Below, in pieces: positions 7,276-16,799 of a stretch of DNA of 37,460 nt. Numbering within the stretch: the first letter of the stretch is position 1; every line of letters begins with the position of its first letter. The notes under the pieces are model-generated. The model saw nothing but the letters and a program-made list of their open reading frames with translations. It ran no database searches and was not told the DNA's origin. Location: positions 1 through 37,460 of the forward strand of contig JAOTSA010000009.1 in assembly GCA_030247515.1 (NCBI GenBank), written 5' to 3'. A program made the position numbers and the translations under genes. The DNA comes from Sulfurimonas sp. Its GTDB lineage: Bacteria; Campylobacterota; Campylobacteria; Campylobacterales; Sulfurimonadaceae.

Positions 7276-9591
7276 ATGAAAGATATTTATGAAAAAATGG
7301 CTCTTTTTTATCTTGGGAAAAATGCAAAAGACGACTCTCTGAGTCTTTACAAATCTAAACATCTTACGACACATGCCGCCATAATTGGGATGACAGGTTC
7401 AGGAAAAACTGGGCTTGGCATAGGGCTTATAGAGGAGGCGGCAATTGACAATATCCCATCCATCGTTATCGACCCAAAAGGCGATATGGGTAATCTTTGT
7501 CTTGCTTTTGCACAGATGCGACCAGAGGATTATCTGCCGTGGGTGGATGAGAGTGAAGCACTCAATAAAGGCAAAACCCTTCAAGAGATGGCAGAGGATT
7601 TGGCATCAAGCAACAAAGCGGGTATTGAGAGTTTTGGACAAGATTTGGAGCGTGTGCAGAGATTTGCCGCCGTGCCAAAAACCATCTACACCCCTGGGAG
7701 TTCGGCAGGTGTGGGCGTCAATATCTTGGGGAGTTTTGCCGCACCGCCGCAGAGTGTGCTTGAAGATGAGGAGACATTTGCTTCACTCATCAACACAACA
7801 TCACTCTCGCTTCTCTCACTCGTGGGCATCGCAAGTGATTCGATAGGCTCACGGGAGCATCTTTTGCTCTCAACTATTTTTAGCCACTTTTACGTGGGCG
7901 GTAACTCTCTTTCTATGGAGATACTTATCCAAAACATCATAACGCCGCCATTTGAGAAGATAGGGATGCTCTCTCTTGACACATTTTACCCGCAAAACGA
8001 TAGGATGAAACTCGCAACTCTCTTTAACGGTGTTGTTGCTTCTGTTACTTTTTCGGCATGGCTCAAGGGTGAGGCTCTTGACATCCAAAATATGCTTTAT
8101 GATGAAGAGGGTAAAGCAAAAATAGCTATTTTTTCCATCGCTCATCTCTCGGATGAAGAGAGAATGTTTTTTGTTTCCTTGCTCTTAAATGCCTATATAA
8201 GCTGGATGCGCAGCCAAAGAGGAAGTGCTGTGCTTAAGTCGATTCTTTATATGGATGAGATTTTTGGCTTTTTTCCGCCTTTGAAAAATCCGCCCTCAAA
8301 AGAGCCTATGCTTCTGCTTTTAAAGCAGGCAAGAGCTTTTGGATGCGGTATCATCCTCTCAACCCAAAACCCTGTGGACATCGACTACAAAGGGCTTTCA
8401 AACATAGGAACGTGGTTTATAGGCAAGCTCCAAACCAAGCAAGACATCGCAAAAGTGGTGGATGGCATCGCTGCAAATTCGGAGTTTTCAAAAGAGGAAA
8501 TCGCCAAACAGATAGCCACACTCAAAGGGCGACACTTTTTTGTAAAAAATGTACATGAGGAGCAGACGCAGGAGTTTTACACACGCTGGGCGCTCTCGTA
8601 TCTCAAAGGTCCTATGAGTAAAGATGATATAAAAACAGTTATGCAAGCGAAAAAAGAGGCATTGCCGCAACCAAAGGAGAGAGATGTATTTGTGCAAACG
8701 GGCATGACAAAACCTCTGCTGAATGAAAATATCAAAGAGTATTTTATCTCTGCAAATGAGGATTCTTGCTTTTATCCTTACCTTTATGCAGAGCTGAAAC
8801 TGAGATTTTTCAACCAAAAAAAGGGGATAGATACACAAGAAAACCTCTTTTACAAACTCCCACTGGATGCAAAAACTTTTACCATAGAGTGGCAAAATGC
8901 CCATGAAGAGGTATTGGTGCAAAAATCTCTTCAAGCCCCTGCAAATGCCTATTATGCCCAGCTTCCAGAGCTTGTCTTAAGAGAAAAATCACTGAAAGGT
9001 TTTGAGAGAGGCATGAGTGATTTTGTTTATGAGAGCAAAAATCTTGAGCTTTTTATGTGTGAGGATTTGGATTTGGAGTCCAAACTTCATGAGAGCAAAA
9101 GAGATTTTTTAGTGCGTATGGAAGATACGCTCAAGGAGTTACGAGAAGAGCGCATACAAAAGCTTCAAGAGAAGTTTGGCAGTGACTATGAAAAACTCCA
9201 AGACAAGCTCCAAAAACTCGACATGAAACTCAAAAAAGAGGAGGCGGAGGCGAGTTCCAAGATGGCTGATACGCTCATTGGAGTTGGGATGACACTCGTA
9301 AGCGCATTTTTTGGCAAAAAAACTTTGAGTGCTTCTACCATCAGCAAGGGAGCAAGTACGCTCTCCAAAGGTAAAGACGTACTCAAAGAGCGGACAGATG
9401 TCGCAAATGCCCAACTGCTTTTAAGTGATGTTCAAGAGGAGATGCAGCTGCTTGAACAACGTCTCAAAGAGGAGATAGAAGAGATAACAAAAGAGCTTGA
9501 TATCAAAAACTACTTACCCCAGAGCCTCATCATAAAGCCAAAGAGAAGTGACATCGTTATCACAGACTTTGCGCTTCTTTGGGAGAGATAA
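7276..9591 (+). CDS. HerA/VirB4-like P-loop ATPase with coiled-coil C-terminus
   Basis: ATPase of the HerA-FtsK superfamily (COG0433-like); its biological role is unknown. Walker A is GMTGSGKT near residues 38-45, followed by SIVIDPKGDMGNL, typical of HerA/VirB4. Walker B is ILYMDEIFGF near 324-333, and STQNPVDIDYKGLSNIGTW follows, the usual sensor region of this group. After about residue 600 the protein is charged coiled coil, interrupted by a Gly/Ala/Ser-rich hydrophobic stretch (MADTLIGVGMTLVSAFFG). The second of two adjacent ATGs was chosen because AAAGG lies seven bases upstream of it. No NurA, Sir2 or nuclease neighbour is present. It could be DNA-processing, defence or membrane-associated. 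Confidence 0.75.
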   Translation: MKDIYEKMALFYLGKNAKDDSLSLYKSKHLTTHAAIIGMTGSGKTGLGIGLIEEAAIDNIPSIVIDPKGDMGNLCLAFAQMRPEDYLPWVDESEALNKGKTLQEMAEDLASSNKAGIESFGQDLERVQRFAAVPKTIYTPGSSAGVGVNILGSFAAPPQSVLEDEETFASLINTTSLSLLSLVGIASDSIGSREHLLLSTIFSHFYVGGNSLSMEILIQNIITPPFEKIGMLSLDTFYPQNDRMKLATLFNGVVASVTFSAWLKGEALDIQNMLYDEEGKAKIAIFSIAHLSDEERMFFVSLLLNAYISWMRSQRGSAVLKSILYMDEIFGFFPPLKNPPSKEPMLLLLKQARAFGCGIILSTQNPVDIDYKGLSNIGTWFIGKLQTKQDIAKVVDGIAANSEFSKEEIAKQIATLKGRHFFVKNVHEEQTQEFYTRWALSYLKGPMSKDDIKTVMQAKKEALPQPKERDVFVQTGMTKPLLNENIKEYFISANEDSCFYPYLYAELKLRFFNQKKGIDTQENLFYKLPLDAKTFTIEWQNAHEEVLVQKSLQAPANAYYAQLPELVLREKSLKGFERGMSDFVYESKNLELFMCEDLDLESKLHESKRDFLVRMEDTLKELREERIQKLQEKFGSDYEKLQDKLQKLDMKLKKEEAEASSKMADTLIGVGMTLVSAFFGKKTLSASTISKGASTLSKGKDVLKERTDVANAQLLLSDVQEEMQLLEQRLKEEIEEITKELDIKNYLPQSLIIKPKRSDIVITDFALLWER

Positions 9592-9596
9592 AAGAG

Positions 9597-10082
9597 ATGA
9601 AAAAACTATATATCATAAGACATGCAAAATCAAGTTGGAAAGATGAAGCTTTAAATGATTTTGATAGACCGCTAAACAAAAGAGGCAAACAAAACGCTCC
9701 TTTTATGGGAAAAAGAGTGAAAGAGAGAGGCATAACGCCTGATATTATCGTATCAAGCCCTGCCATGAGAGCCAAAACAACAGCAAAGATGATTGCCAAA
9801 GAGGTAAATTACTCTAAAGATATTCTCTTTAATCAAGATATCTATGAGTCAAGCCCAAGCAGGCTTCATGAGATATTGACTAATATTGATAATAATTGCG
9901 GCATACTTTTTTTAGTAGGACACAACCCATCTCTAAATATGTTGGCAGGATATTATGTTGATTTTAGCCAAAATATCCCCACGTGTGGAGTTGTCGAGAT
10001 AGAGTTTGATTGCGATAAATGGGCGGATATAAGTGCAAAAAATGCAAAATTTATATCATTTGATTATCCAAAAAAAATATAA
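9597..10082 (+). CDS. sixA: SixA-type phosphohistidine phosphatase
   Basis: Histidine-phosphatase (RHG) family, SixA branch, which removes phosphate from phosphohistidine in signalling or PTS carrier proteins. The catalytic motif IIRHAKSSWKD has its nucleophile at His9, RPLNKRGKQNAP is SixA-like, and the second histidine is in VGHNPSLNMLAG. It has 161 aa. The ATG starting MKKLYIIRHAK was chosen over a TTG six codons upstream. It lies five bases after the ATPase gene and 16 bases before pyruvate kinase. The substrate here is not evident; in E. coli targets include NPr of the nitrogen PTS and, as first proposed, ArcB. Confidence 0.9.
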   Translation: MKKLYIIRHAKSSWKDEALNDFDRPLNKRGKQNAPFMGKRVKERGITPDIIVSSPAMRAKTTAKMIAKEVNYSKDILFNQDIYESSPSRLHEILTNIDNNCGILFLVGHNPSLNMLAGYYVDFSQNIPTCGVVEIEFDCDKWADISAKNAKFISFDYPKKI

Positions 10083-10098
10083 GGATACTTTATTATTC

Positions 10099-11562
10099 AT
10101 GAAAAAAAGAACAAAAATAGTAGCAACGATTGGACCATCATCCGATAGCTTAGAAAAAATCATAGCTTTGATTCGAGCTGGAGTAAATGTTTTTAGACTA
10201 AATTTTTCTCACGGTACTCACGAGTATCATGCCGCTGTTTTACAAAGGATTAGAGAGGCGGGCAAACTGACAAATCTGTTTATCGGAGTTTTGCAAGACA
10301 TTAGCGGTCCAAAGATAAGAGTAGGGGCTTTAGAGGGTTCTTTTGAGATAGCAGTTGGCGAAAGAATAGAGATTTTAAAAAATGATATAGTCGGATACAA
10401 AAACCAAGACAGTGGCTATACACTAAGTATATGCGAGCCGAAAATTTTGCAAAATCTTCAAGTAGATAGTTTTATCTTTTTTTGTGATGGACAAATAAAG
10501 ACAAAAGTAGTGCAAATCCAAGATGACAGGGTGGTAGTAGAGGCGCATAGCGGCGGCGTATTGTCCTCTCACAAAGGGGTGAATTTTCCAAATACCAAGC
10601 TAGGGCTTGATGTGCTTACGCCAAAAGATATAAAAGATATAGAGCGGGGTGTAAAAAACGATGTGGATTTTATGGCTATATCGTTTGTTCAGCATGCTGG
10701 GGATATCATAAAAGCCAGAGAAATTGTGACTTCTTTTGGCGGGGATGTGCAACTCTTTGCCAAAATAGAAAAATTTGACGGTGTTGAAAATATTGATGAA
10801 ATCATAGATGCCAGTGACGGGATAATGGTCGCAAGAGGCGATTTGGGTATAGAGATTCCCTACTATGAAGTGCCTCAGGTTCAAAAAATGATTATCAAAA
10901 AAGCAAATGAGATGAGTAAGCCAGTAATTACCGCTACTCAAATGCTTCTCTCCGTGACAAACTCCAAAAGCGCGACAAGAGCTGAGATAAGCGATGTCGC
11001 AAATGCGATACTTGATGGCAGTGATGCGGTAATGTTATCCGAAGAGACAACCGTCGGCAAGTACCCGATTGAAGCAGTAACGATTATGATGGAAACCATC
11101 AAGGCTACAGAGAGATCGACTTATCCTTACTATAAATTTGGAGATTTTGAGATGCATGATTTTACGGATAGTATAAACTACTCCGCCGCAAGGTTGTCAA
11201 ATCATCTCAAAACAGATGGGATTATTGCTATGACAAACTCTGGCAATAGTGCCAAAAAAATAGCAAGATACAGACCAAATCAGACCATTTACGCAGGCTT
11301 TCATTCGCAAAAAACAGCAAGAATTCTTACCATTGTTTGGGGAGTTGTCCCTGCGTTTTTGGTAAAAAAAGGCTCAATCGGACAGATGCTAAACCAACTT
11401 TTAAACGATGGGATAAAGCGCAATTTAATTAGCCTTGAGAGAAGTTATATACTCACTGCTGGTGATCCCTCTGGCGTAAGTGGCAGCACAAATATGATAA
11501 GGTCGCTTAGAAAAGAAGAAATGGAATTTTTTGTAGATTTAACAGATTTAGAGTGCTGTTAA
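10099..11562 (+). CDS. pyk: Pyruvate kinase
   Basis: Transfers phosphate from phosphoenolpyruvate to ADP, giving pyruvate and ATP. The chosen ATG gives MKKRTKIVATIGPSS, the canonical N-terminus; the open frame extends 22 codons further back into sixA without family similarity. Visible signatures are FRLNFSHG, the lysine in LFAKIEKFDG, MVARGDLGIEIP and KPVITATQMLLSV followed by RAEISDVANAILDGSDAVMLS. The last block of the ATQML motif reads LLSV instead of the common LESM. It has 487 aa, normal for bacterial Pyk including the C-terminal domain. AAGGA lies 13 bases upstream, rather far. Confidence 0.95.
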   Translation: MKKRTKIVATIGPSSDSLEKIIALIRAGVNVFRLNFSHGTHEYHAAVLQRIREAGKLTNLFIGVLQDISGPKIRVGALEGSFEIAVGERIEILKNDIVGYKNQDSGYTLSICEPKILQNLQVDSFIFFCDGQIKTKVVQIQDDRVVVEAHSGGVLSSHKGVNFPNTKLGLDVLTPKDIKDIERGVKNDVDFMAISFVQHAGDIIKAREIVTSFGGDVQLFAKIEKFDGVENIDEIIDASDGIMVARGDLGIEIPYYEVPQVQKMIIKKANEMSKPVITATQMLLSVTNSKSATRAEISDVANAILDGSDAVMLSEETTVGKYPIEAVTIMMETIKATERSTYPYYKFGDFEMHDFTDSINYSAARLSNHLKTDGIIAMTNSGNSAKKIARYRPNQTIYAGFHSQKTARILTIVWGVVPAFLVKKGSIGQMLNQLLNDGIKRNLISLERSYILTAGDPSGVSGSTNMIRSLRKEEMEFFVDLTDLECC

Positions 11563-11590
11563 GGGTGATGATTTTTGATAGGAGCTTTAA

Positions 11591-12610
11591 ATGCAGTACA
11601 GATATATAGGAAAAACAGGGCTTAGAGTAACTTCTATCGGGCTTGGGACAATGAGTTTTGGCAGTTGGAGCGATGAGGCGGAGGCTTTTAGGATTATGGA
11701 TAAGGCGTATGAGAGAGGGATTAACTTTTTTGATACCGCCGAACTCTATCCCGTACCGCCGAGAGTTGAAGATGTGGGCATAACCGAGACCATCATCGGA
11801 AAATGGCTAAAGGGTAAACCAAGAGACAGCATCATCTTAGCTTCAAAAGTTGCAGGTGCAGCAAATGGATGGTTTGTTCCTCCTATCCGCCATGGCTATA
11901 CCGCTATTGATGCGTTTCATATCAAAAAAGCCATCGAGGGGAGTTTGAAGCGGTTGCAGAGTGACTATATAGACCTCTACCAAATGCACTGGCCAGATTC
12001 CGTCGTCCCAATAGAAGAGTCGTTAAAGGCGTTTGATGCGCTGACAAAAGAGGGCAAGGTAAGGTACATCGGAACTTCAAACGACACCGCTTACGGACTT
12101 ACAAAAGCAAATGAGATTTCAAAACGTTTGGGGATTGCAAGATTTGAGTCCATTCAAAACAACTTTTCACTCAACAATCCACGATTTTTGGATGAACTCT
12201 CATCTGTGTGCAAAAAAGAGCAAATATCGCTTCTAGCGTACTCGCCCATAGCAGGCGGTGTTTTAAGCGGTAAATATAACGGCGAGCTTTATCCGCAAAA
12301 TGCGAGATACTCGGACTATCTCATCAGCAAAAATATTCGCCTAAACTCTCAAGCCGCAAAGTTTGTAAATGAAAAATCTCTTAAAGCAACCGCACGCTAT
12401 CTTAGTATCGCAAAGGAGCTTGAAATCTCTCCCGTAACTTTGGCGGTGGCATACACAAAACAGTTTGATTTTGTTGCTTCCACGATTATCGGGGCAAGAA
12501 ATACAGCACAAATGGATGAGTCCCTTGCGGCACTAGATGTGACTTTAAGCCAAGAGACAATGAGTGAGATAAAAGCAGTGCAGCAAGAGATAATGTACCC
12601 GATGGGATAA
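11591..12610 (+). CDS. tas: Aldo/keto reductase, Tas-like
   Basis: NADPH-dependent aldo/keto reductase with a TIM-barrel fold. The catalytic tetrad is readable as Asp48 and Tyr53 (FFDTAELYP), Lys86 (LASKVAG) and His133 (YQMHWPD). The N-terminus (KTGLRVTSIGLGTMSFG), ELYPVPPRVED, IGTSNDTAYG and the C-terminal FVASTIIGARNTAQMDESL closely follow E. coli Tas, including the YPVPP loop. It has 339 aa. AGGAG lies six bases before the ATG. The physiological substrate of Tas is not established. It converges on cinA with an eight-base gap. Confidence 0.9.
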   Translation: MQYRYIGKTGLRVTSIGLGTMSFGSWSDEAEAFRIMDKAYERGINFFDTAELYPVPPRVEDVGITETIIGKWLKGKPRDSIILASKVAGAANGWFVPPIRHGYTAIDAFHIKKAIEGSLKRLQSDYIDLYQMHWPDSVVPIEESLKAFDALTKEGKVRYIGTSNDTAYGLTKANEISKRLGIARFESIQNNFSLNNPRFLDELSSVCKKEQISLLAYSPIAGGVLSGKYNGELYPQNARYSDYLISKNIRLNSQAAKFVNEKSLKATARYLSIAKELEISPVTLAVAYTKQFDFVASTIIGARNTAQMDESLAALDVTLSQETMSEIKAVQQEIMYPMG

Positions 12611-12618
12611 GCTTGTGG

Positions 12619-13344
12619 TTATTTATAACTGATATTTTCTTGTTCTAAATACTCTTTAAATAGATTGAAATACTTTTGTACATAACTCTCATCGCTTGAG
12701 CATAGTGATATTTCAACAGAGGCTCTCCCATCTCGCAGCATCGGCAGGGACGAGAACTCTATCTCTTTTGGAACCTCTTTCATGATATGTATCAGAGTGT
12801 TTTCACTGGTTTGTGCGAGAAGTGTAAGTCTGTACTTTTTGACGCTTTTGCTAAAAAACTTCTCTATAACGGCAGTGAGCATTGGGTGTGACATCTCTGG
12901 AAAACCAGGGGTAAAAAAATATTTATCTTGTAGTGAAAAGCCAGACATGTTGTTGATGGGGTTGAAAAGAAGTTGTGAGTTTTGTGGCAAATCTGCCATA
13001 TGGATTCGATGCGGATAAGCATCTTCTCCAAATCTCTCTAAGATATCTTGTTCAAATTTTTTGTGTTGCTCCAGTGGTTTTGCAGTAAAAATCTCCGCTG
13101 CAACAGCTCTTGTCAAATCATCAGGAGTTGCCCCGATACCGCCAAAAGAGAACATCACACCATCTGCATCTTCTTTGATAAATTGGTAGGTTTTTCGAAT
13201 TAAATTTTCATCATCTTTTATAATAAATGAAGCAAAAAGCTCATGTCCGTACTTTTGCAACTCATTTTTTAAAAACTCAAAATGCTTATCAATTCTTCGA
13301 CCATTTAGTATCTCACTGCCGATAATACATGCATAAAAATTCAT
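12619..13344 (-). CDS. CinA N-terminal (MoCF) domain protein
   Basis: Molybdopterin-binding-fold protein of the COG1058 group, similar to the N-terminal domain of CinA. The evidence is CIIGSEILNGRRIDKH, MFSFGGIGATPDDLTRAVA and PGFPEMSHPML, all typical of CinA/MoaB-like folds. At 241 aa it lacks the C-terminal NMN-deamidase (PncC) domain of full CinA, about 410 aa. Stand-alone versions are common, so this is not necessarily a truncation. Function is uncertain; ADP-ribose pyrophosphatase activity is reported for CinA-type MoCF domains. It is divergent from the acidic protein and convergent with the aldo/keto reductase. Confidence 0.85.
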   Translation of the reverse strand: MNFYACIIGSEILNGRRIDKHFEFLKNELQKYGHELFASFIIKDDENLIRKTYQFIKEDADGVMFSFGGIGATPDDLTRAVAAEIFTAKPLEQHKKFEQDILERFGEDAYPHRIHMADLPQNSQLLFNPINNMSGFSLQDKYFFTPGFPEMSHPMLTAVIEKFFSKSVKKYRLTLLAQTSENTLIHIMKEVPKEIEFSSLPMLRDGRASVEISLCSSDESYVQKYFNLFKEYLEQENISYK

Positions 13345-13377
13345 TTTTTAATCCACCACTTTATCTTTTTTATGTAT

Positions 13378-13383
13378 TATACT
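13378..13383 (+). promoter_or_regulatory. Candidate -10 for the acidic protein-adk operon
   Basis: TATACT within TGTATTATACTG precedes an AAGGA ribosome site (13392-13396) and the ATG at 13403. The predicted start near 13390 leaves a leader of about 13 bases. Confidence 0.45.
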
Positions 13384-13402
13384 GAAAAAATAAGGATGCA
13401 AG

Positions 13403-13693
13403 ATGTCATACGCACAGCAGTTAGAAGAGTTGATTACAAAGAGTGTTATTCCTGATATCGATGAAAGATTGGATGAGATTTTTCAAGAGATTGCAGATAG
13501 CAAAGAGGCAGGCGAGGAAGCAAAAGAGGAGATAGAAGAGCTTAGAGAGTTTAAAGCAGACCTCCAAGATCTACTTGAGGATATAAAAAGTGGCGATATT
13601 GAAGAAGATGAGTGTAAAGAGTTAATTGACGATATTTTAGAGGCTCAAAATGGTGAAGATGAGGAAGATTTTGGTTTTGAGGATGAAGAGTAA
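13403..13693 (+). CDS. Small acidic, helical protein of unknown function
   Basis: A 96-aa protein not recognised as a named family. It is extremely rich in Glu/Asp and predicted mostly helical, probably a coiled coil (about residues 20-75, for example EEAKEEIEELREFKADLQDLL). It ends in an acidic tail (NGEDEEDFGFEDEE). No signal peptide, membrane segment or cysteine is seen. AAGGA sits six bases upstream of the ATG, and the gene is three bases from the long-form adk, so the two are translated from one message. It is likely cytoplasmic, perhaps a binding partner or DNA-mimic-like protein, but nothing proves that. Confidence 0.75.
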   Translation: MSYAQQLEELITKSVIPDIDERLDEIFQEIADSKEAGEEAKEEIEELREFKADLQDLLEDIKSGDIEEDECKELIDDILEAQNGEDEEDFGFEDEE

Positions 13694-14342
<649 letters not shown>

Positions 14343-14344
<2 letters not shown>

Positions 14345-14368
14345 TTGAACCTTTTAGGGGGTTCAATT
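14343..14368. terminator. Bidirectional terminator between the two adenylate kinases
   Basis: A 9-bp perfect stem AATTGAACC / GGTTCAATT with an eight-base loop overlaps both stop codons. T-runs follow on each strand (TTTTT at 14372-14376 for the plus gene; a T-run in the last codons of the plus gene read on the minus strand). It serves both convergent operons. Confidence 0.8.
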
Positions 14369-14936
14369 ATATTTTTGACTTTATAAAATCTTCCATTTCC
14401 AAGACTATCTCTTCTATAGTTCTCTCACCGCTGATTGTGTGTAGAAAACTTCTATCATTATAAAATGCTTTTATATCTTCAAGAGGTTCAGTATAAACTT
14501 TCATACGGTTGTTAAAAATCTCTACCTTGTCATCCTCTCCACGAGAGCGTCCTAAAACTCTATCTCTTGCGGTATCTTCGCTTACATATACTTCTATAAC
14601 ACTGCAAAGTTTTAAAGATGAATCTTTTTTTAGATAATCATCCAAAGCATTTAACTGTTCCATACTTCTAGGGTAACCATCAATGATGATAGTGTCGGTA
14701 GGGGCATTTTTGATAGCATTTACTATAGTTTCTATGGCTATTTTGATGGGAACTATAAGTCCTTTGGATATATAGCTCTCTATCTCCGCACCAAGAGCAG
14801 AGCCGCTTGCGACCTCTGCACGGAGCATATCGCCTGTGGAGTAGTGCGTTATCTCACTGTTCTGCTTTGCGATAAGCTCTGCATCAGTTGTTTTGCCAGA
14901 ACCTGGTGCGCCGATGATAAGAAATAGCTTTTTCAT
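14367..14936 (-). CDS. adk: Adenylate kinase, short Campylobacterota form
   Basis: Adenylate kinase lacking the long LID. P-loop GAPGSGKTT (8-16), TDAELIAKQNSEITHYSTGD, IIIDGYPRSMEQLNALD and VLGRSRGEDD with a short lid. At 189 aa it closely follows Helicobacter pylori Adk (about 191 aa), so this is likely the ancestral lineage enzyme. Its start overlaps the aspS stop by one base (TAATG), so the two are translationally coupled. A larger Adk of gammaproteobacterial type faces it across 22 bp. Confidence 0.92.
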   Translation of the reverse strand: MKKLFLIIGAPGSGKTTDAELIAKQNSEITHYSTGDMLRAEVASGSALGAEIESYISKGLIVPIKIAIETIVNAIKNAPTDTIIIDGYPRSMEQLNALDDYLKKDSSLKLCSVIEVYVSEDTARDRVLGRSRGEDDKVEIFNNRMKVYTEPLEDIKAFYNDRSFLHTISGERTIEEIVLEMEDFIKSKI

Positions 14937-16678
14937 TATCTGATTTTTATATGAAGATCTCTTAGTTGTGTAGCGTCCACTTCACTCGGTGCTTTTGTCA
15001 AGACACAAGAAGCTTTTTGTGTTTTAGGGAATGCTATAACATCACGGATGCTTGATTTTTTAGAGATTAACATCATAAGTCTGTCAAATCCGATAGCAAA
15101 ACCGCCGTGTGGAGGTGCGCCAAACTTGAGTGCGTCAAGCAAGAAACCAAACTTCTCTCTAGCTTCTTCTTCGCCGATGCCAAGAAGCTTGAAAATCTCC
15201 TCTTGCATCTCCTCTTTATGGATACGGATACTTCCTCCGCCAAGCTCAGTACCGTTTAAAACGATATCGTAAGCGATAGAGTCTATCTCTTCTACATCGT
15301 CTTTATCTGTATCTTTTGGCTGTGTAAATGGATGATGAAGTGCTTTTACTCTTCCCTCTTCAACCTCAAACATAGGGAAATCAACAACCCATACAAACTC
15401 AAAAGCATTTTTATCCACAAGATTCATCTTCTCATGCTCTGCTATAAAGATTCTAAGACGACCCATATAGTCCCAAACCGTCTTTTTATCTCCAGCACCA
15501 AAGAAGACGACATCGCCAACTTTAAGCCCAAGTCTCTCTACAAGAAGTGCGATGTCTGCATCCGTGAAAAACTTGATAAGCGGACCTTTTAAGCCATCCT
15601 CTTTCATCTGAAAGTATCCAAGCCCTTGCGCACCAAACTGGCGTACAAAATCTTCAAAAGTTTTCATCTCTCTTTTTGAGAAAACCAAATCCGCACCTGG
15701 AACTTTTAGAGCTTTTATGCGGTTTTTATGTGGTTTTTGTGCGATATTTGTAAATATCTCATTATCGCATCTCTCAAAGATATCGATAACATCAACCATT
15801 TTTAGGTCGTATCTCAGGTCTGGTTTGTCAGAACCGTACCACTCCATCGCATCTCTGTAAGCTATACGGTTAAAAGGAGGTTTGATTTCAACGCCACAAG
15901 CTCCAAACATTGCAACGAGGAGCTTTTCTGCCACAAGCATGACATCTTCTTGGTTACAAAAACTCATCTCTACATCTATCTGGGTAAACTCTGGCTGACG
16001 GTCAGCTCTTAAATCTTCATCACGAAAACATTTTGCTATCTGAAAATATCTGTCGAATCCACCTACCATAAGAAGCTGTTTGAAGAGTTGCGGAGATTGT
16101 GGAAGAGCGTAAAATTCGCCGCTGTGAACACGAGATGGCACTAGATAGTCTCTCGCACCCTCTGGAGTTGATTTTGTAAGTATCGGTGTTTCGACTTCCA
16201 AAAAGCCGTTTTCATCCAAGATGTTTCTAGCTGCAATCGCCGCTTTTGAGCGAAGACGGAAAGTCTCATACATAGATGGGTCTCTTAGCTCTAAGTAACG
16301 GTATCTAAGTCTTGTCTCTTCACCGACATTTTTATCGCCGATAACAAAGGGAACTGCCGCTGATCTGTTTTCTATGATTAGCTCATCCACAACGATTTCA
16401 ATCGCACCTGTTTTTAGACGAGGATTTGTTAAGCCCTCACCACGTAAACGAACCTTGCCTTTTGCAACAAGAACAAACTCATCACGAACCATGCTTGCTA
16501 TTTTGTGAGAAGATGCGCTGTCTTCTGGGTCACATGTAAGCTGAATCAGACCGCTTTTGTCTCTTAAATCTATAAAAACAATCCCGCCATGGTCACGGTA
16601 GCTGTTTGCCCAACCTGCCAAAACAACGCTTTTGCCTACATCTGCTTGGCTTAAATCTGTACAATAATGAGTTCTCAT
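14936..16678 (-). CDS. aspS: Aspartyl-tRNA synthetase
   Basis: Class II synthetase charging tRNA-Asp. The N-terminal OB-fold anticodon domain ([22 protein letters not shown]) is followed by class II motif 2 ([20 protein letters not shown]), a GAD insertion domain characteristic of bacterial AspRS, and motif 3 ([13 protein letters not shown]). It has 580 aa, normal. Relatives in this phylum are usually non-discriminating and also make Asp-tRNA-Asn for GatCAB; that is inference here. AAGGA lies seven bases before the ATG. It leads an operon with the short adk. Confidence 0.96.
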   Translation of the reverse strand: MRTHYCTDLSQADVGKSVVLAGWANSYRDHGGIVFIDLRDKSGLIQLTCDPEDSASSHKIASMVRDEFVLVAKGKVRLRGEGLTNPRLKTGAIEIVVDELIIENRSAAVPFVIGDKNVGEETRLRYRYLELRDPSMYETFRLRSKAAIAARNILDENGFLEVETPILTKSTPEGARDYLVPSRVHSGEFYALPQSPQLFKQLLMVGGFDRYFQIAKCFRDEDLRADRQPEFTQIDVEMSFCNQEDVMLVAEKLLVAMFGACGVEIKPPFNRIAYRDAMEWYGSDKPDLRYDLKMVDVIDIFERCDNEIFTNIAQKPHKNRIKALKVPGADLVFSKREMKTFEDFVRQFGAQGLGYFQMKEDGLKGPLIKFFTDADIALLVERLGLKVGDVVFFGAGDKKTVWDYMGRLRIFIAEHEKMNLVDKNAFEFVWVVDFPMFEVEEGRVKALHHPFTQPKDTDKDDVEEIDSIAYDIVLNGTELGGGSIRIHKEEMQEEIFKLLGIGEEEAREKFGFLLDALKFGAPPHGGFAIGFDRLMMLISKKSSIRDVIAFPKTQKASCVLTKAPSEVDATQLRDLHIKIR

Positions 16679-16716
16679 AAATAAGTCCTTAGTGCGTCTT
16701 AAAATAATTTTTGCGA

Positions 16717-16722
16717 ATTATA
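16717..16722 (-). promoter_or_regulatory. -10 box of the aspS promoter
   Basis: Perfect TATAAT on the minus strand, 38 bases upstream of the aspS ATG, in the divergent gap with nadK. AAGGA (16686-16690) lies between box and start. Confidence 0.6.
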
Positions 16723-16766
16723 TCTAAACTTCTCTTAGCCCATTTAAAACAGTGCCTATTTTTATG

Positions 16767-16772
16767 TATAAT
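16767..16772 (+). promoter_or_regulatory. -10 box of the nadK-recN-tatD operon
   Basis: Perfect TATAAT preceded by ATG, giving a predicted start near 16779. This rules out translation from ATGs or GTGs upstream of that point and favours the TTG at 16800 for nadK. Confidence 0.55.
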
Positions 16773-16799
16773 TTACGAAAAAGTTCAAAAGAGTACTAT

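Noticed and set aside
12603-12632. GTTA-TTTA-TAAC inverted repeat between the aldo/keto reductase and cinA
   Set aside because: Four-base A/T-rich arms mostly inside cinA; not a credible terminator.
12619-13344. cinA as a truncated pseudogene
   Set aside because: The 241-aa form has complete MoCF-domain motifs, a normal start and stop, and stand-alone domains of this size are common.
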